The notes under the pieces: model-generated
Told to the model about the DNA's origin: nothing
Databases searched by the model: none
The model's input: only the letters and a program-made list of their open reading frames with translations
Assembly: GCF_042682785.1 (NCBI RefSeq)
Contig: NZ_JBHUIB010000012.1
Span: 372,001 to 436,000 of the forward strand
Origin: Thalassotalea_F euphylliae
GTDB lineage: Bacteria; Pseudomonadota; Gammaproteobacteria; Enterobacterales; Alteromonadaceae
DNA length: 64,000 bases
Reading direction: 5' to 3'
Shown here: positions 9,866 to 18,403 of the stretch, piece by piece
How the letters are laid out: each line of letters starts with the position of its first letter
Numbering within the stretch: position 1 is the stretch's first letter
Made by a program: the position numbers and the translations under genes

Positions 9866-10931
9866 GAAAGTCTTTTCGTTTATCAGATACATCATTCAGT
9901 CAGCGAGCTATGGGGTGCTGGCGGCCGTCATTTTAATACTTCTTGTGCCTGAACTTCGCACGCAGTTAGCTAACTCAACCTTTATTCAAGGGGAAGAGGA
10001 AGAAACTGCGCCACTTTCATATGCGAAAGCGGTGAGCAGAGCGGGACCGGCGGTTGTTAATATTTACTCGACCGATATCACACAATCACGTCGATTCGGC
10101 AGAAATGGGGCGGAAACAACTCGCCTAGGCTCGGGTGTCATTATGGACCCCAATGGTTATATTCTGACGAACTACCACGTGGTACAAAACGCCGATTTCG
10201 TCGCAGTATGGCTGCAAAATGGACAGCAATATGATGCTGTTTTAATTGGTTACGATATCTATACTGATTTGGCGGTATTAAAAGTGGAAGCGGCAAATTT
10301 GCCAGTTATCCCGCAACGGGATGATTTAGCATCGCTCTCAGGTGATGTGGTACTCGCTATCGGTAACCCACTCAATTTAGGACAAACGGTCACTCAAGGT
10401 ATTATCTCTGCGGTTGGCCGCAATGGGTTAAGTAGTACTAACTACTCACAATTTTTACAAATGGATGCGGCGATTAATGAAGGTAATTCAGGCGGTGCTC
10501 TGGTAAATACGAACGGCGAACTGGTAGGCATAAACTCTCGTAAATTTACTCAGCGTTCGCCACAAATCAACGTACAAGGCATTTTCTTTGCCATTCCTTA
10601 CGAGCTGGCCCACAAAGTCATGCGCAAAATTATTGAACATGGTCGCGTAATTCGTGGCTGGCTTGGCGTCAATACCACACAGCTACCATCCAATAATAAG
10701 GGCTTTATCATTGATACTGTTATGCCGAACAGCCCTGCATTTAAAGCTGGATTAAGACCTGGTGATTTGGTGTATCAAATCAATGACGTCACCATCACCA
10801 GTGTAGAGCAAGCGTTAGATATAGTCGCTGAAACGCTTCCAGGCACCACTATTCAGCTTAGCTTGTACCGTAACCAGCAAGCGATGATAGTGCCTGTGGA
10901 GATTGCTGAGCATAATAATATTCGTAATTAA
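9864..10931 (+). CDS. degS: DegS-type site-1 serine protease
   Basis: This 355-residue HtrA-family protein matches DegS in length and layout. An N-terminal membrane anchor (about residues 14-30) is followed by a trypsin-like domain and a single PDZ domain (about 265-350). The catalytic triad is H105 in LTNYHVVQ, D135 in TDLAVLK and S209 in NEGNSGGAL. DegS senses misfolded outer-membrane proteins through its PDZ domain and makes the first cut in RseA, releasing sigma-E (family knowledge). The start is TTG at 9864, because the nearby ATG at 9853 runs into a stop after four codons. That minigene overlaps the TTG as TTGA. DegQ is not adjacent. Confidence 0.9.
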   Translation: MKVFSFIRYIIQSASYGVLAAVILILLVPELRTQLANSTFIQGEEEETAPLSYAKAVSRAGPAVVNIYSTDITQSRRFGRNGAETTRLGSGVIMDPNGYILTNYHVVQNADFVAVWLQNGQQYDAVLIGYDIYTDLAVLKVEAANLPVIPQRDDLASLSGDVVLAIGNPLNLGQTVTQGIISAVGRNGLSSTNYSQFLQMDAAINEGNSGGALVNTNGELVGINSRKFTQRSPQINVQGIFFAIPYELAHKVMRKIIEHGRVIRGWLGVNTTQLPSNNKGFIIDTVMPNSPAFKAGLRPGDLVYQINDVTITSVEQALDIVAETLPGTTIQLSLYRNQQAMIVPVEIAEHNNIRN

Positions 10932-10955
10932 GTCATTTACTATTTCAAAACATTT

Positions 10956-10987
10956 AGACGTCTAAACGTTTAGATGTTGACATATCT
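10956..10987 (+). promoter_or_regulatory. MetJ operator (tandem met boxes) before metA-metH
   Basis: Four contiguous 8-bp boxes are visible: AGACGTCT (10956-10963, exact met-box consensus), AAACGTTT (10964-10971), AGATGTTG (10972-10979) and ACATATCT (10980-10987). A weaker fifth box, AAACATTT, may precede them at 10948-10955. MetJ with S-adenosylmethionine binds such tandem boxes. A TTGACA at 10977-10982, a perfect -35 hexamer, overlaps boxes three and four, so repression by blocking RNA polymerase fits. I could not assign a good -10. Confidence 0.85.
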
Positions 10988-11044
10988 AGAAATCCAAGGC
11001 ACATTTAGCGTACAAAATGTTCGCTAGTGTATCTTGGGTTTATC

Positions 11045-11986
11045 ATGCCAATTAAAATTCCTGATCAATTGCCTGCTTTATCTATTCTTGGCAATGAGAA
11101 TATCTTCGTGATGTCTGAACATCGCGCTGCAAATCAAGATATTCGTCCAATGGAAATGGCAATTCTCAATCTGATGCCTAACAAGATTGAAACGGAAGTG
11201 CAGATCTTGCGCATGCTGTCGAACACACCATTGCAAATTAATGTCGACTTGGTGCGAATTCACGCGAACCCATCAAAGAATACCCCGACTTCACACTTGG
11301 AGTCTTTCTATCGCCTTTTCGACGATGTGAAAGGTAAACAATATGACGGCTTGATTATCACTGGTGCGCCGCTTGGCTTGATGGACTATGAGGACGTCAG
11401 CTACTGGGACAAAATTCAAGACGTGTTCGACTGGGCGCAAAATAACGTAGTTTCTACGATGTTTCTTTGCTGGGCGGCGCATGCTGCGCTGTATCATCAT
11501 TACGGATTGAATCGTCAGGTGCGCGACCAAAAGCTTTCTGGTGTGTATCGTCATGATGTTACTAAAGCCCATGAAAAGCTGACGCGCGGCTTTGATGACG
11601 AATTTTGGGTACCACACTCTAGATATGGTGAAGTCACGCCAGAAGACTATCAGTCAATTCCGCACTTGCAGATTTTAGGTCAGTCAGCGGAAGCGGGTGT
11701 TTATCTGGTTGCCAGTGAAGATAAGCGTCAGGTCTATGTGACTGGTCATCCAGAATACGACCCAAGTACACTCGATGAAGAGTATCGGCGAGATTTGGCG
11801 GCTGATTTAGCGCCCGACATCCCTGTAAATTATTACCGAGATAATAATCCCGATAACGCGCCAAGCAGTAAATGGCGCAGCCATGGTAGTTTGTTGTTCA
11901 ATAATTGGATCAACTATTATGTGTACCAGATCACCCCGTATCAATTAGATGCTGAACACATTCAGACATCAATCACAGGAGAGTAA
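11045..11986 (+). CDS. metA: Homoserine O-succinyltransferase
   Basis: MetA transfers an acyl group, usually succinyl, to homoserine, the first dedicated step of methionine synthesis. The start chosen is the ATG at 11045, giving the typical MPIKIPDQLP opening and 313 residues; an in-frame GTG at 11027 would add six atypical residues. The catalytic Cys is C142 (in MFLCWAAHAALYH) and the His/Glu pair is H235 and E237 (GHPEYDPSTL), the same numbering as in the E. coli enzyme. The acyl donor (succinyl or acetyl) cannot be settled by eye. The MetJ operator lies 58 bp upstream and metH begins 1 bp after the stop. Confidence 0.95.
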   Translation: MPIKIPDQLPALSILGNENIFVMSEHRAANQDIRPMEMAILNLMPNKIETEVQILRMLSNTPLQINVDLVRIHANPSKNTPTSHLESFYRLFDDVKGKQYDGLIITGAPLGLMDYEDVSYWDKIQDVFDWAQNNVVSTMFLCWAAHAALYHHYGLNRQVRDQKLSGVYRHDVTKAHEKLTRGFDDEFWVPHSRYGEVTPEDYQSIPHLQILGQSAEAGVYLVASEDKRQVYVTGHPEYDPSTLDEEYRRDLAADLAPDIPVNYYRDNNPDNAPSSKWRSHGSLLFNNWINYYVYQITPYQLDAEHIQTSITGE

Positions 11987-11987
11987 C

Positions 11988-14900
11988 GTGCAGCAGTTAG
12001 CATCGTTCCAACAACTTCAACAAGCCCTTGATGACCGCATTCTCGTATTAGATGGTGCGATGGGAACCATGATTCAGGATCGTAAATTTGGCGAAGCTGA
12101 TTTCCGTGGTGAGCGCTTCAAAGATTGGCACTGTGATATTCAGGGAAATAACGATTTATTGGTATTGACCCAGCCGGACGCCATTTTAGATATACACCGC
12201 CAGTATTTAGAAGCGGGCGCGGATATTCTGGAAACCAACACATTTAACGCCACCACGATTGCCATGGCTGATTACGACATGCAGGCGTTAAGCGCGGAAA
12301 TTAATTTAGAAGCGGCAAAGCTAGCGCGTCAAGCGGCGGATGAGTACAACCAGAAAACACCTGACAAATGGCGTTTTGTTGCAGGTGTGTTAGGGCCAAC
12401 TAACCGTACATGTTCTATTTCACCTGATGTGAATGATCCGGCGTTTCGAAACATTACGTTTAATGAACTTGTCGATGCCTATAAAGAATCAACTAATGCG
12501 TTGATTGATGGCGGCTCTGACATCATTTTGATAGAAACCATTTTCGACACGTTAAATGCCAAAGCCGCGATTTTTGCAGTAGAAACCGTATTTGCCGATC
12601 GTGGATTAAAGCTGCCAATAATGATTTCTGGCACCATTACCGATGCGTCAGGCCGCACACTGTCAGGTCAAACAACGGAAGCTTTCTACAACTCACTTCG
12701 TCATGCAAAGCCTATTTCTATGGGTCTTAACTGTGCGTTAGGTCCAGACGAATTACGTCAATACGTTGAAGAGCTAAGCCGCATTTCAGACTTTGCTGTA
12801 TCTGCTCACCCTAATGCCGGTCTGCCAAACGCATTTGGTGAATACGACTTGAACGCTGACGATATGGTGGTTCATATGCGTGAGTGGGCAACATCAGGCT
12901 TCTTAAACATTATTGGTGGCTGTTGTGGTACCACGCCTGAGCATATCAAAGCTATGGCTGAGGCAGTGGCAGATGTTTCGCCACGCAAAGTAGAAGCGCG
13001 CCCAATTGCATGTCGTCTATCGGGTTTAGAGCCGCTGACTATCGAGAAAGAGTCGTTGTTTGTAAATGTCGGTGAGCGCACTAATGTCACAGGCTCTGCT
13101 ATTTTCCGCCGCCTCATTACTGAAGAAAACTACGACCAAGCGATTTCTGTTGCCTTACAGCAAGTTGAAAATGGCGCACAGATTATTGATATCAACATGG
13201 ACGAAGGCATGTTGGAATCAAAAGCAGCCATGGTGCGCTTTTTGAATTTGATTGCTGGCGAACCTGATATTGCCAAAGTACCGATTATGCTCGATTCAAG
13301 TAAGTGGGACATTCTCGAAGCGGGCCTACAGTGTATTCAAGGTAAGGGTATTGTTAACTCGATCAGCTTAAAAGAAGGTGAAGCGATTTTCCGCGAGCAG
13401 GCTGAATTGCTGAGACGTTACGGTGCGGCTGTTATCGTGATGGCGTTTGACGAGGTGGGCCAAGCGGATACGCGTGAGCGCAAGTTCGAAATATGTAAGC
13501 GCGCCTATCATATCCTTGTTGATGAGATTGGTTTCCCTGCTGAAGACATTATTTTTGACCCGAACATTTTTGCTGTTGCTACTGGTATTGATGAGCACAA
13601 CAATTACGGCGTTGATTTTATTGAAGCGGTAAAAGACATCAAAGACAACCTACCTTATGCAATGGTGTCTGGTGGCGTATCTAACGTGTCATTCTCATTC
13701 CGTGGCAATAATCCTGTTCGCGAAGCCATCCACGCAGTATTTCTCTACCATGCAATTAAAAATGGCATGGACATGGGTATTGTTAACGCAGGGCAATTAG
13801 CCATTTATTCTGACTTACCAGAAAAGCTAAAAGTGGCCGTTGAAGACGTGGTCATGAACAGTGATGACGGGGCGACAGAGCGTTTACTAGAAATCGCCGA
13901 AGAATATCGTGGACAAGCCAGTGGCGGCATAAACAAAGCTGATTTAGCGTGGCGTGAGTTACCCGTAACAAAACGATTAGAACATGCGCTAGTAAAAGGT
14001 ATTAACGAATTTATTGTTGAAGACACCGAAGAAGCGAGATTAGAAGCCAGTAGACCGCTCGATGTTATTGAAGGGCCGTTGATGGACGGCATGAATGTGG
14101 TTGGAGACCTGTTTGGTGCTGGCGAAATGTTCTTGCCACAAGTGGTGAAATCGGCACGTGTAATGAAGCAAGCGGTTGCCCATTTACAGCCATTTATTGA
14201 AGAAGAAAAAACAGAAGCGACCTCAAACGGTAAGGTGCTATTGGCTACCGTAAAAGGGGACGTCCACGATATCGGTAAGAATATTGTTGGTGTTGTGCTG
14301 CAGTGTAATAACTATGAAATCATCGACCTTGGGGTTATGGTGTCGTGTGAAGAAATTTTGCGTGTCGCTAAAGCAGAAAATGTTGATGTGATTGGACTTT
14401 CGGGGCTAATTACACCATCGCTTGATGAAATGGTGCACGTGGCAAAAGAAATGCAACGCCAAGGTTTTGATTTACCGTTGCTTATAGGTGGTGCGACAAC
14501 ATCAAAAGCGCACACTGCAGTGAAAATTGAGCCACAGTATGAGCACCCCGTAGTGTATGTGCCGAATGCATCACGCAGTGTATCTGTTGTGAGTTCGCTG
14601 TTATCGGACGAGCTACGAGATGACTTTGTCGCAAAACAAAAAGCGGAATACGTGAAAGTGCGTGATCGCCACAATAAAAAAGGCCCACGTTCGACCTTAG
14701 TATCCTTATCTGATGCGCAGGCTAACCCAAGCCCGATAACGTTTGATAACTACACGCCGAGCAAGCCAAACAAACTGGGCGTAACCGTATTAGAAAACAT
14801 TGATTTGAATGTGGTGCGCAACTACATCGACTGGACACCGTTCTTCATGACGTGGCAGCTGTCAGGTAAGTATCCGAAAATTCTTGAGCATGAGCTAATC

Positions 14901-15671
14901 GGTGAAGAGGCGACAAAATTGTTTAATGACGCCAACGCTATGCTTGATGATGTCATTAATAACGGCAAGCTCAAGGCCAGTGCCGTTGTCGGCTTATTCC
15001 CCGCTGTGCGTGAAGGGGATGACGTGCATTTATACGCTGATGAAGCAAAATCAGAGTTGTTGATGACGACACATCATCTGCGCCAGCAAGGTAAGAAGCC
15101 GGAAGGGCAGTTCAATAGATGTCTAGCTGATTATATTGCAACAGCTGATAGTGGTGTCGATGATTACATGGGCGCGTTTGCGGTATCTGCAGGGTTTGGT
15201 TGCGATGAATTAGTCGCAGAGCTTGATGCACAAAATGATACGTATAACAGTATTCTTATGAAGGCGGTTGCCGACAGGCTGGCAGAGGCGAGCGCGGAAT
15301 ATCTTCATGAGCTTATTCGTAAAGATTACTGGGGTTATGCACCAGAGGAGAACTTTGATAACGAAGCGCTAATACGCGAGTCATACCAAGGTATTCGACC
15401 GGCACCCGGTTACCCTGCTTGCCCTGAACATACCGAAAAAGGGAGCTTATGGAAGCTGCTCAATGTTGAAGAAAATATAGGTATGCAGCTAACCTCAAGT
15501 TATGCCATGTGGCCAGGTGCCGCGGTAAGTGGTTGGTATTTTGCCCATCCTGATTCTAAGTATTTTGCCGTGGCGAAAATTGACCATGACCAAGTACAGA
15601 ACTATGCAGATAGAAAAGGTTGGGATTTAGATACGGCAGAAAAATGGTTGGCCCCAAATTTAGAAGACTAA
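11988..15671 (+). CDS. metH: Cobalamin-dependent methionine synthase
   Basis: MetH moves a methyl group from methyltetrahydrofolate to homocysteine through methylcobalamin. The GTG at 11988, behind AGGAGA (11978-11983), gives 1227 residues, the E. coli length; an upstream ATG at 11949 lies inside metA and is less likely. Domains in order: homocysteine domain with zinc Cys C249, C312 and C313 (IIGGCCGTTPEHI); pterin domain (about 355-620); cobalamin domain with axial H760 in DVHDIGKNIVG; activation domain with the AdoMet-binding segment PAPGYPACPEHTEK. It shares the MetJ-controlled transcript with metA, and a strong terminator follows. Confidence 0.97.
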   Translation: MQQLASFQQLQQALDDRILVLDGAMGTMIQDRKFGEADFRGERFKDWHCDIQGNNDLLVLTQPDAILDIHRQYLEAGADILETNTFNATTIAMADYDMQALSAEINLEAAKLARQAADEYNQKTPDKWRFVAGVLGPTNRTCSISPDVNDPAFRNITFNELVDAYKESTNALIDGGSDIILIETIFDTLNAKAAIFAVETVFADRGLKLPIMISGTITDASGRTLSGQTTEAFYNSLRHAKPISMGLNCALGPDELRQYVEELSRISDFAVSAHPNAGLPNAFGEYDLNADDMVVHMREWATSGFLNIIGGCCGTTPEHIKAMAEAVADVSPRKVEARPIACRLSGLEPLTIEKESLFVNVGERTNVTGSAIFRRLITEENYDQAISVALQQVENGAQIIDINMDEGMLESKAAMVRFLNLIAGEPDIAKVPIMLDSSKWDILEAGLQCIQGKGIVNSISLKEGEAIFREQAELLRRYGAAVIVMAFDEVGQADTRERKFEICKRAYHILVDEIGFPAEDIIFDPNIFAVATGIDEHNNYGVDFIEAVKDIKDNLPYAMVSGGVSNVSFSFRGNNPVREAIHAVFLYHAIKNGMDMGIVNAGQLAIYSDLPEKLKVAVEDVVMNSDDGATERLLEIAEEYRGQASGGINKADLAWRELPVTKRLEHALVKGINEFIVEDTEEARLEASRPLDVIEGPLMDGMNVVGDLFGAGEMFLPQVVKSARVMKQAVAHLQPFIEEEKTEATSNGKVLLATVKGDVHDIGKNIVGVVLQCNNYEIIDLGVMVSCEEILRVAKAENVDVIGLSGLITPSLDEMVHVAKEMQRQGFDLPLLIGGATTSKAHTAVKIEPQYEHPVVYVPNASRSVSVVSSLLSDELRDDFVAKQKAEYVKVRDRHNKKGPRSTLVSLSDAQANPSPITFDNYTPSKPNKLGVTVLENIDLNVVRNYIDWTPFFMTWQLSGKYPKILEHELIGEEATKLFNDANAMLDDVINNGKLKASAVVGLFPAVREGDDVHLYADEAKSELLMTTHHLRQQGKKPEGQFNRCLADYIATADSGVDDYMGAFAVSAGFGCDELVAELDAQNDTYNSILMKAVADRLAEASAEYLHELIRKDYWGYAPEENFDNEALIRESYQGIRPAPGYPACPEHTEKGSLWKLLNVEENIGMQLTSSYAMWPGAAVSGWYFAHPDSKYFAVAKIDHDQVQNYADRKGWDLDTAEKWLAPNLED

Positions 15672-15720
15672 CCCTTTAATCACTTTTTTTGCGTCTTATT
15701 TACTCGATAACTTCTTTGTC

Positions 15721-15756
15721 AAAGGTGCTCACATATCTGTATATGTGAGCACCTTT
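15721..15756 (+). terminator. Perfect 16-bp hairpin after metH; palindromic repeat copy 1
   Basis: Arms 15721-15736 and 15741-15756 are perfectly complementary over 16 bp with a CTGT loop, beginning AAAGGTGCTC and ending GAGCACCTTT. The T-rich 3' end makes it a likely terminator for metA-metH. The core GTGCTCACATAT and the trailing TTTTC-TTG recur in a second palindrome at 42263-42291, so this may also be a dispersed repeat used as a terminator. Confidence 0.8.
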
Positions 15757-15909
15757 TCCTTGAATTTATTGGTAAATACTTAGCAAAATCCGATTAAATG
15801 TCGCTATCTGTTTTGTTGGTTCCTGAATTCTTTTGCCGAGCCTAAAACGCTATTAACAATCACACAACCCCTCTTTTGAATAACCTGCAACCTCAGCTGT
15901 TCGTTGGGT

Positions 15910-15915
15910 TATAAT
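15910..15915 (+). promoter_or_regulatory. Candidate -10 box upstream of the HutD-like gene
   Basis: A perfect TATAAT stands 36 bp before the ATG at 15952. No good -35 hexamer is found at the usual spacing; CTGCAA at 15885-15890 is the nearest weak candidate, 19 bp away. Support is limited to the -10. Confidence 0.3.
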
Positions 15916-15951
15916 GGCGCCGTTTTCCATATTGTCTGAGCCGTTATTGTT

Positions 15952-16566
15952 ATGTTAGAAATCATTTCTTCGTCTTCATTTAAAACCATTCCATGGAAAA
16001 ATGGGTTAGGAAAAACGGTCGAGATGGCAATTAGCGATGGGGGGACGGTTGACAATTTTGACTGGCGAATTAGCCAAGCAACGGTTGCCAACGACGGCGA
16101 ATTCTCTGATTTCTCAGGTCTTGAACGCAATTTGGTATTAATAAAAGGTGAAGGTATATCATTGCTTCATAAAATGGCAGATGCAGCACTAAACCAAGGC
16201 TATTGCCAAGAAGACCACCTTACCCAATTACTTGATTACGCCAACTTTGACGGTGGATATAAAACCTTTGGCAAACTGCACGGCAATGAACCCGCTACGC
16301 GTGAAATTATTGACCTTAATATTATGACGCGAGCTGACAAGTTCGACACGCAAGTGATAACTGCCAAATCCTGCAATAAACTCGCTCTACCAAAAGCAGA
16401 TATTGTCTTTGTCTATAGCCTGTCTAGTGGGCTAATACTTCAAGATGAACAAGGTGAACAGAGCATTGAGGACGGGGCGCTAATCAAAGTCACCGATTTG
16501 GCGGGCTCAAATTACTTAATTAGTGGTGAGCTGATTATTCTTGCCGTTATTAATGGTAAAAACTAA
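15952..16566 (+). CDS. HutD/Ves-family cupin-like protein
   Basis: The 204-residue protein opens with the HutD signature FKTIPWKNGLGKTVEMA and continues with FDWRISQATVANDGEFSDF and a central LVLIKGEGI strand, as in the HutD/Ves beta-barrel family. Family members are found with histidine-utilisation genes or alone, and their biochemical role is poorly defined. No hut genes are nearby, so this is a stand-alone copy. It lies 14 bp upstream of the small zinc-ribbon gene, which may share its transcript. No signal peptide is seen. Confidence 0.82.
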   Translation: MLEIISSSSFKTIPWKNGLGKTVEMAISDGGTVDNFDWRISQATVANDGEFSDFSGLERNLVLIKGEGISLLHKMADAALNQGYCQEDHLTQLLDYANFDGGYKTFGKLHGNEPATREIIDLNIMTRADKFDTQVITAKSCNKLALPKADIVFVYSLSSGLILQDEQGEQSIEDGALIKVTDLAGSNYLISGELIILAVINGKN

Positions 16567-16580
16567 AACCTAGCTAACTC

Positions 16581-16832
16581 ATGGCAAAACCTCGTAAAAA
16601 GCTTCCGGAAAAGTCAGTCGATATCTATTGCAGCAAATGCAATGCTCAGCTATTTCAATATAAAAAAGGCGGTAAAGGCGCGCTAGTAAAGTGCTTTAAG
16701 GAACGTATTGTTAAGGACTTTACCTCGGTGCCATGTCAGTGCCCCAAGTGTGAGCAAGTCTTTGCCCGAGATACGTTGGTGCGTGGCACTCCGGCTTATA
16801 AAGTTATTGGCGGTAAGGTGTGGTTTAAATAG
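16581..16832 (+). CDS. Small zinc-ribbon protein, function unknown
   Basis: This 83-residue basic protein has CxxC pairs at C17/C20 (IYCSKCNAQLF) and C54/C57 (CQCPKCEQVF), plus C38 and C52. That spacing fits one zinc ribbon. The N-terminus is Lys/Arg-rich (MAKPRKKLPEK), and the C-terminus ends GGKVWFK. The Cys arrangement and favourable codon use argue for a real gene, probably encoding a small nucleic-acid- or protein-binding factor, but no function can be assigned. It follows the HutD-like gene by 14 bp on the same strand. Confidence 0.7.
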   Translation: MAKPRKKLPEKSVDIYCSKCNAQLFQYKKGGKGALVKCFKERIVKDFTSVPCQCPKCEQVFARDTLVRGTPAYKVIGGKVWFK

Positions 16833-16971
16833 CGCTTGTCGCCTCGCTATTCCGTTTGGGACACTAATGCCTGCCTGGTGTCATCTTCAGTCAGAGACTC
16901 CATAATTCTTGCACATTCTTTTTTTATCATAGAACGATATCCCTGATATTTCATGAAAAAGGAAGATAAGC

Positions 16972-17541
16972 ATGACCTTAAAAGCCCTGAAGTTATTTGG
17001 TATTGCGCTGCTGATTGCATGCACAGGCACAGCCAAGGCGACATTTATTCACGACGAGATAAGTGTTCATTACGACAACATTTTTCAGTCTGATTTACTC
17101 AGTGGCACAACTGTCGTAGGCGAGGGTGTTGAGTTTGTTAGGACTGACAGTTTACGGATGACATACAGCTTAGATTTTACCGAGTCAGCGTTTACATTAA
17201 CTGTCTCAAAACCTTTTACTGCGGGAAATTTTACGGGCATTTTTAGTGCACTAGAAATCACAGGCATTGACACGTCTATTTTAGATGTCACCTTTGATTC
17301 ACTAAATAGCAGCCGTTTTAGCAGCAATGCACCGACGATCGAGTTCTCTGAATCAGGCTCTATCTTTATTTCTACGCCTTTTTTCGCGAGTGCAAATTCT
17401 CCGGCGACAGCTTTGTCACACTCTTTTACTTGGAACGTGTTGTTTGATGCTGTTGAGGTGCCTAACCCATCAGTATTTTTACTGATGTTACTGGGCTTAT
17501 TTTCGCTAGTTGTTCAGCGTCGTATTAGCCGAAAAGTTTAG
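16972..17541 (+). CDS. Exported protein with PEP-CTERM-like sorting tail
   Basis: The 189-residue protein starts with a signal peptide (hydrophobic stretch about residues 8-22, cleavage near AKA-T). It ends with a tripartite tail at residues 163-189: a VPNPS motif, the hydrophobic stretch VFLLMLLGLFSLVV and the basic end QRRISRKV. This is the architecture of PEP-CTERM exosortase substrates, with Asn in place of the usual Glu. The middle is rich in Ser, Thr and Phe and looks like a beta-sheet surface domain. GGAAGATAA precedes the ATG. The PrsT-like TPR gene at the window end supports a PEP-CTERM system in this genome. Cargo function is unknown. Confidence 0.7.
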   Translation: MTLKALKLFGIALLIACTGTAKATFIHDEISVHYDNIFQSDLLSGTTVVGEGVEFVRTDSLRMTYSLDFTESAFTLTVSKPFTAGNFTGIFSALEITGIDTSILDVTFDSLNSSRFSSNAPTIEFSESGSIFISTPFFASANSPATALSHSFTWNVLFDAVEVPNPSVFLLMLLGLFSLVVQRRISRKV

Positions 17542-17551
17542 CGCTATTGTT

Positions 17552-17577
17552 AGAGCTTTATCTAGAGATAAAGCTCT
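17552..17577 (+). terminator. Stem-loop after the PEP-CTERM-like gene
   Basis: AGAGCTTTATCT (17552-17563) and AGATAAAGCTCT (17566-17577) are exact inverted repeats, 11 bp downstream of the stop. No long T run follows (TCATCAAG), so this is a probable but imperfect terminator. Confidence 0.5.
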
Positions 17578-17628
17578 TCATCAAGTTGCTTTACTCTTGT
17601 TGTATAAATGTTGATGGGGAAAACACAA

Positions 17629-18144
17629 ATGATATTTAAAGTGTTGTATAACCACCTGTTTATCATGATTGGGAACGCTCTACCTCGCTATGGCTATTTC
17701 AATCATATCAGGCCCAAACTATACAGAGCGGCGGGTTTGAATATAGAGCAAGGGACAACCATCACTGGGCCGCTTTCTCTTCGGGCTGATACGACACAAA
17801 AAATATTCATTGGCAGCAATACCTATTTTAATAGTGAGACTCGATTTGGCTGTGAAGACAGCGAGATCAGAATCGGTAGCAATGTGCTTGTGGGGCCTAG
17901 GGTGTGCTTTGAATCGGCAAGTCACCATCTATCCTTTGAAAAAGGAAAGGGACGAGGGCTATTTACTAAAGAAATTATTATTCAAGACAACGCGTGGATT
18001 GGTGCAGGGGTTATTGTTCTTCAGGGTGTTACTATTGGTGAAGGCGCTGTTGTTGCTGCTGGCGCGGTTGTCAACAAAGACGTGATGCCCAATACCGTTG
18101 TCGGTGGCGTTCCTGCTAAAGTTATTAAAGAGGTTGTCAGTTAA
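17629..18144 (+). CDS. Hexapeptide-repeat (left-handed beta-helix) acyltransferase
   Basis: The protein has hexapeptide repeats such as IRIGSNVLVGPRVCFES and IIIQDNAWIGAGVIVLQGV, followed by GAVVAAGAVVNKDVMPNTVV and GGVPAKVIKEV. This is the signature of WbbJ/maltose-O-acetyltransferase-like enzymes, which transfer acetyl or similar groups to sugars, often in surface polysaccharide synthesis. The ATG at 17629 (171 residues) is preferred because GGGGA lies 8 nt upstream; an in-frame ATG at 17608 would add seven residues. The catalytic His is probably in the SHHLSFEKG segment. There are no glycosyltransferases beside it, so the acceptor is unknown. Confidence 0.82.
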   Translation: MIFKVLYNHLFIMIGNALPRYGYFNHIRPKLYRAAGLNIEQGTTITGPLSLRADTTQKIFIGSNTYFNSETRFGCEDSEIRIGSNVLVGPRVCFESASHHLSFEKGKGRGLFTKEIIIQDNAWIGAGVIVLQGVTIGEGAVVAAGAVVNKDVMPNTVVGGVPAKVIKEVVS

Positions 18145-18403
18145 ACAATACGTTTTACCTATTAAGCTCCCTCCTTTTTATTGGCTTTTCCCCAATTTTC
18201 TTAATTGCATATTCTTTGCACATTTATGGTTTATAGTGAATTAAAGCGTTATAGACGAATCCGCAGGGAAGGGTAAAATGATCTTAAAAGAGCAAGCATC
18301 GACACACTCGCTAACAGGTTTTAGAAGGCAACAACTAATGATTACTTGTTGTTCGGCGTCGGTAGCTATATGATCAGCTTAAAAAAATAGCAAATACCGA
18401 TTC

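Noticed and set aside
18238..18400. Possible cyclic-di-GMP riboswitch before the diguanylate cyclase
   Set aside because: A CAGGGAAGGG string caught the eye, but the conserved GEMM core and tetraloop-receptor pattern are absent. Only a weak 6-bp stem (18330-18353) is present.
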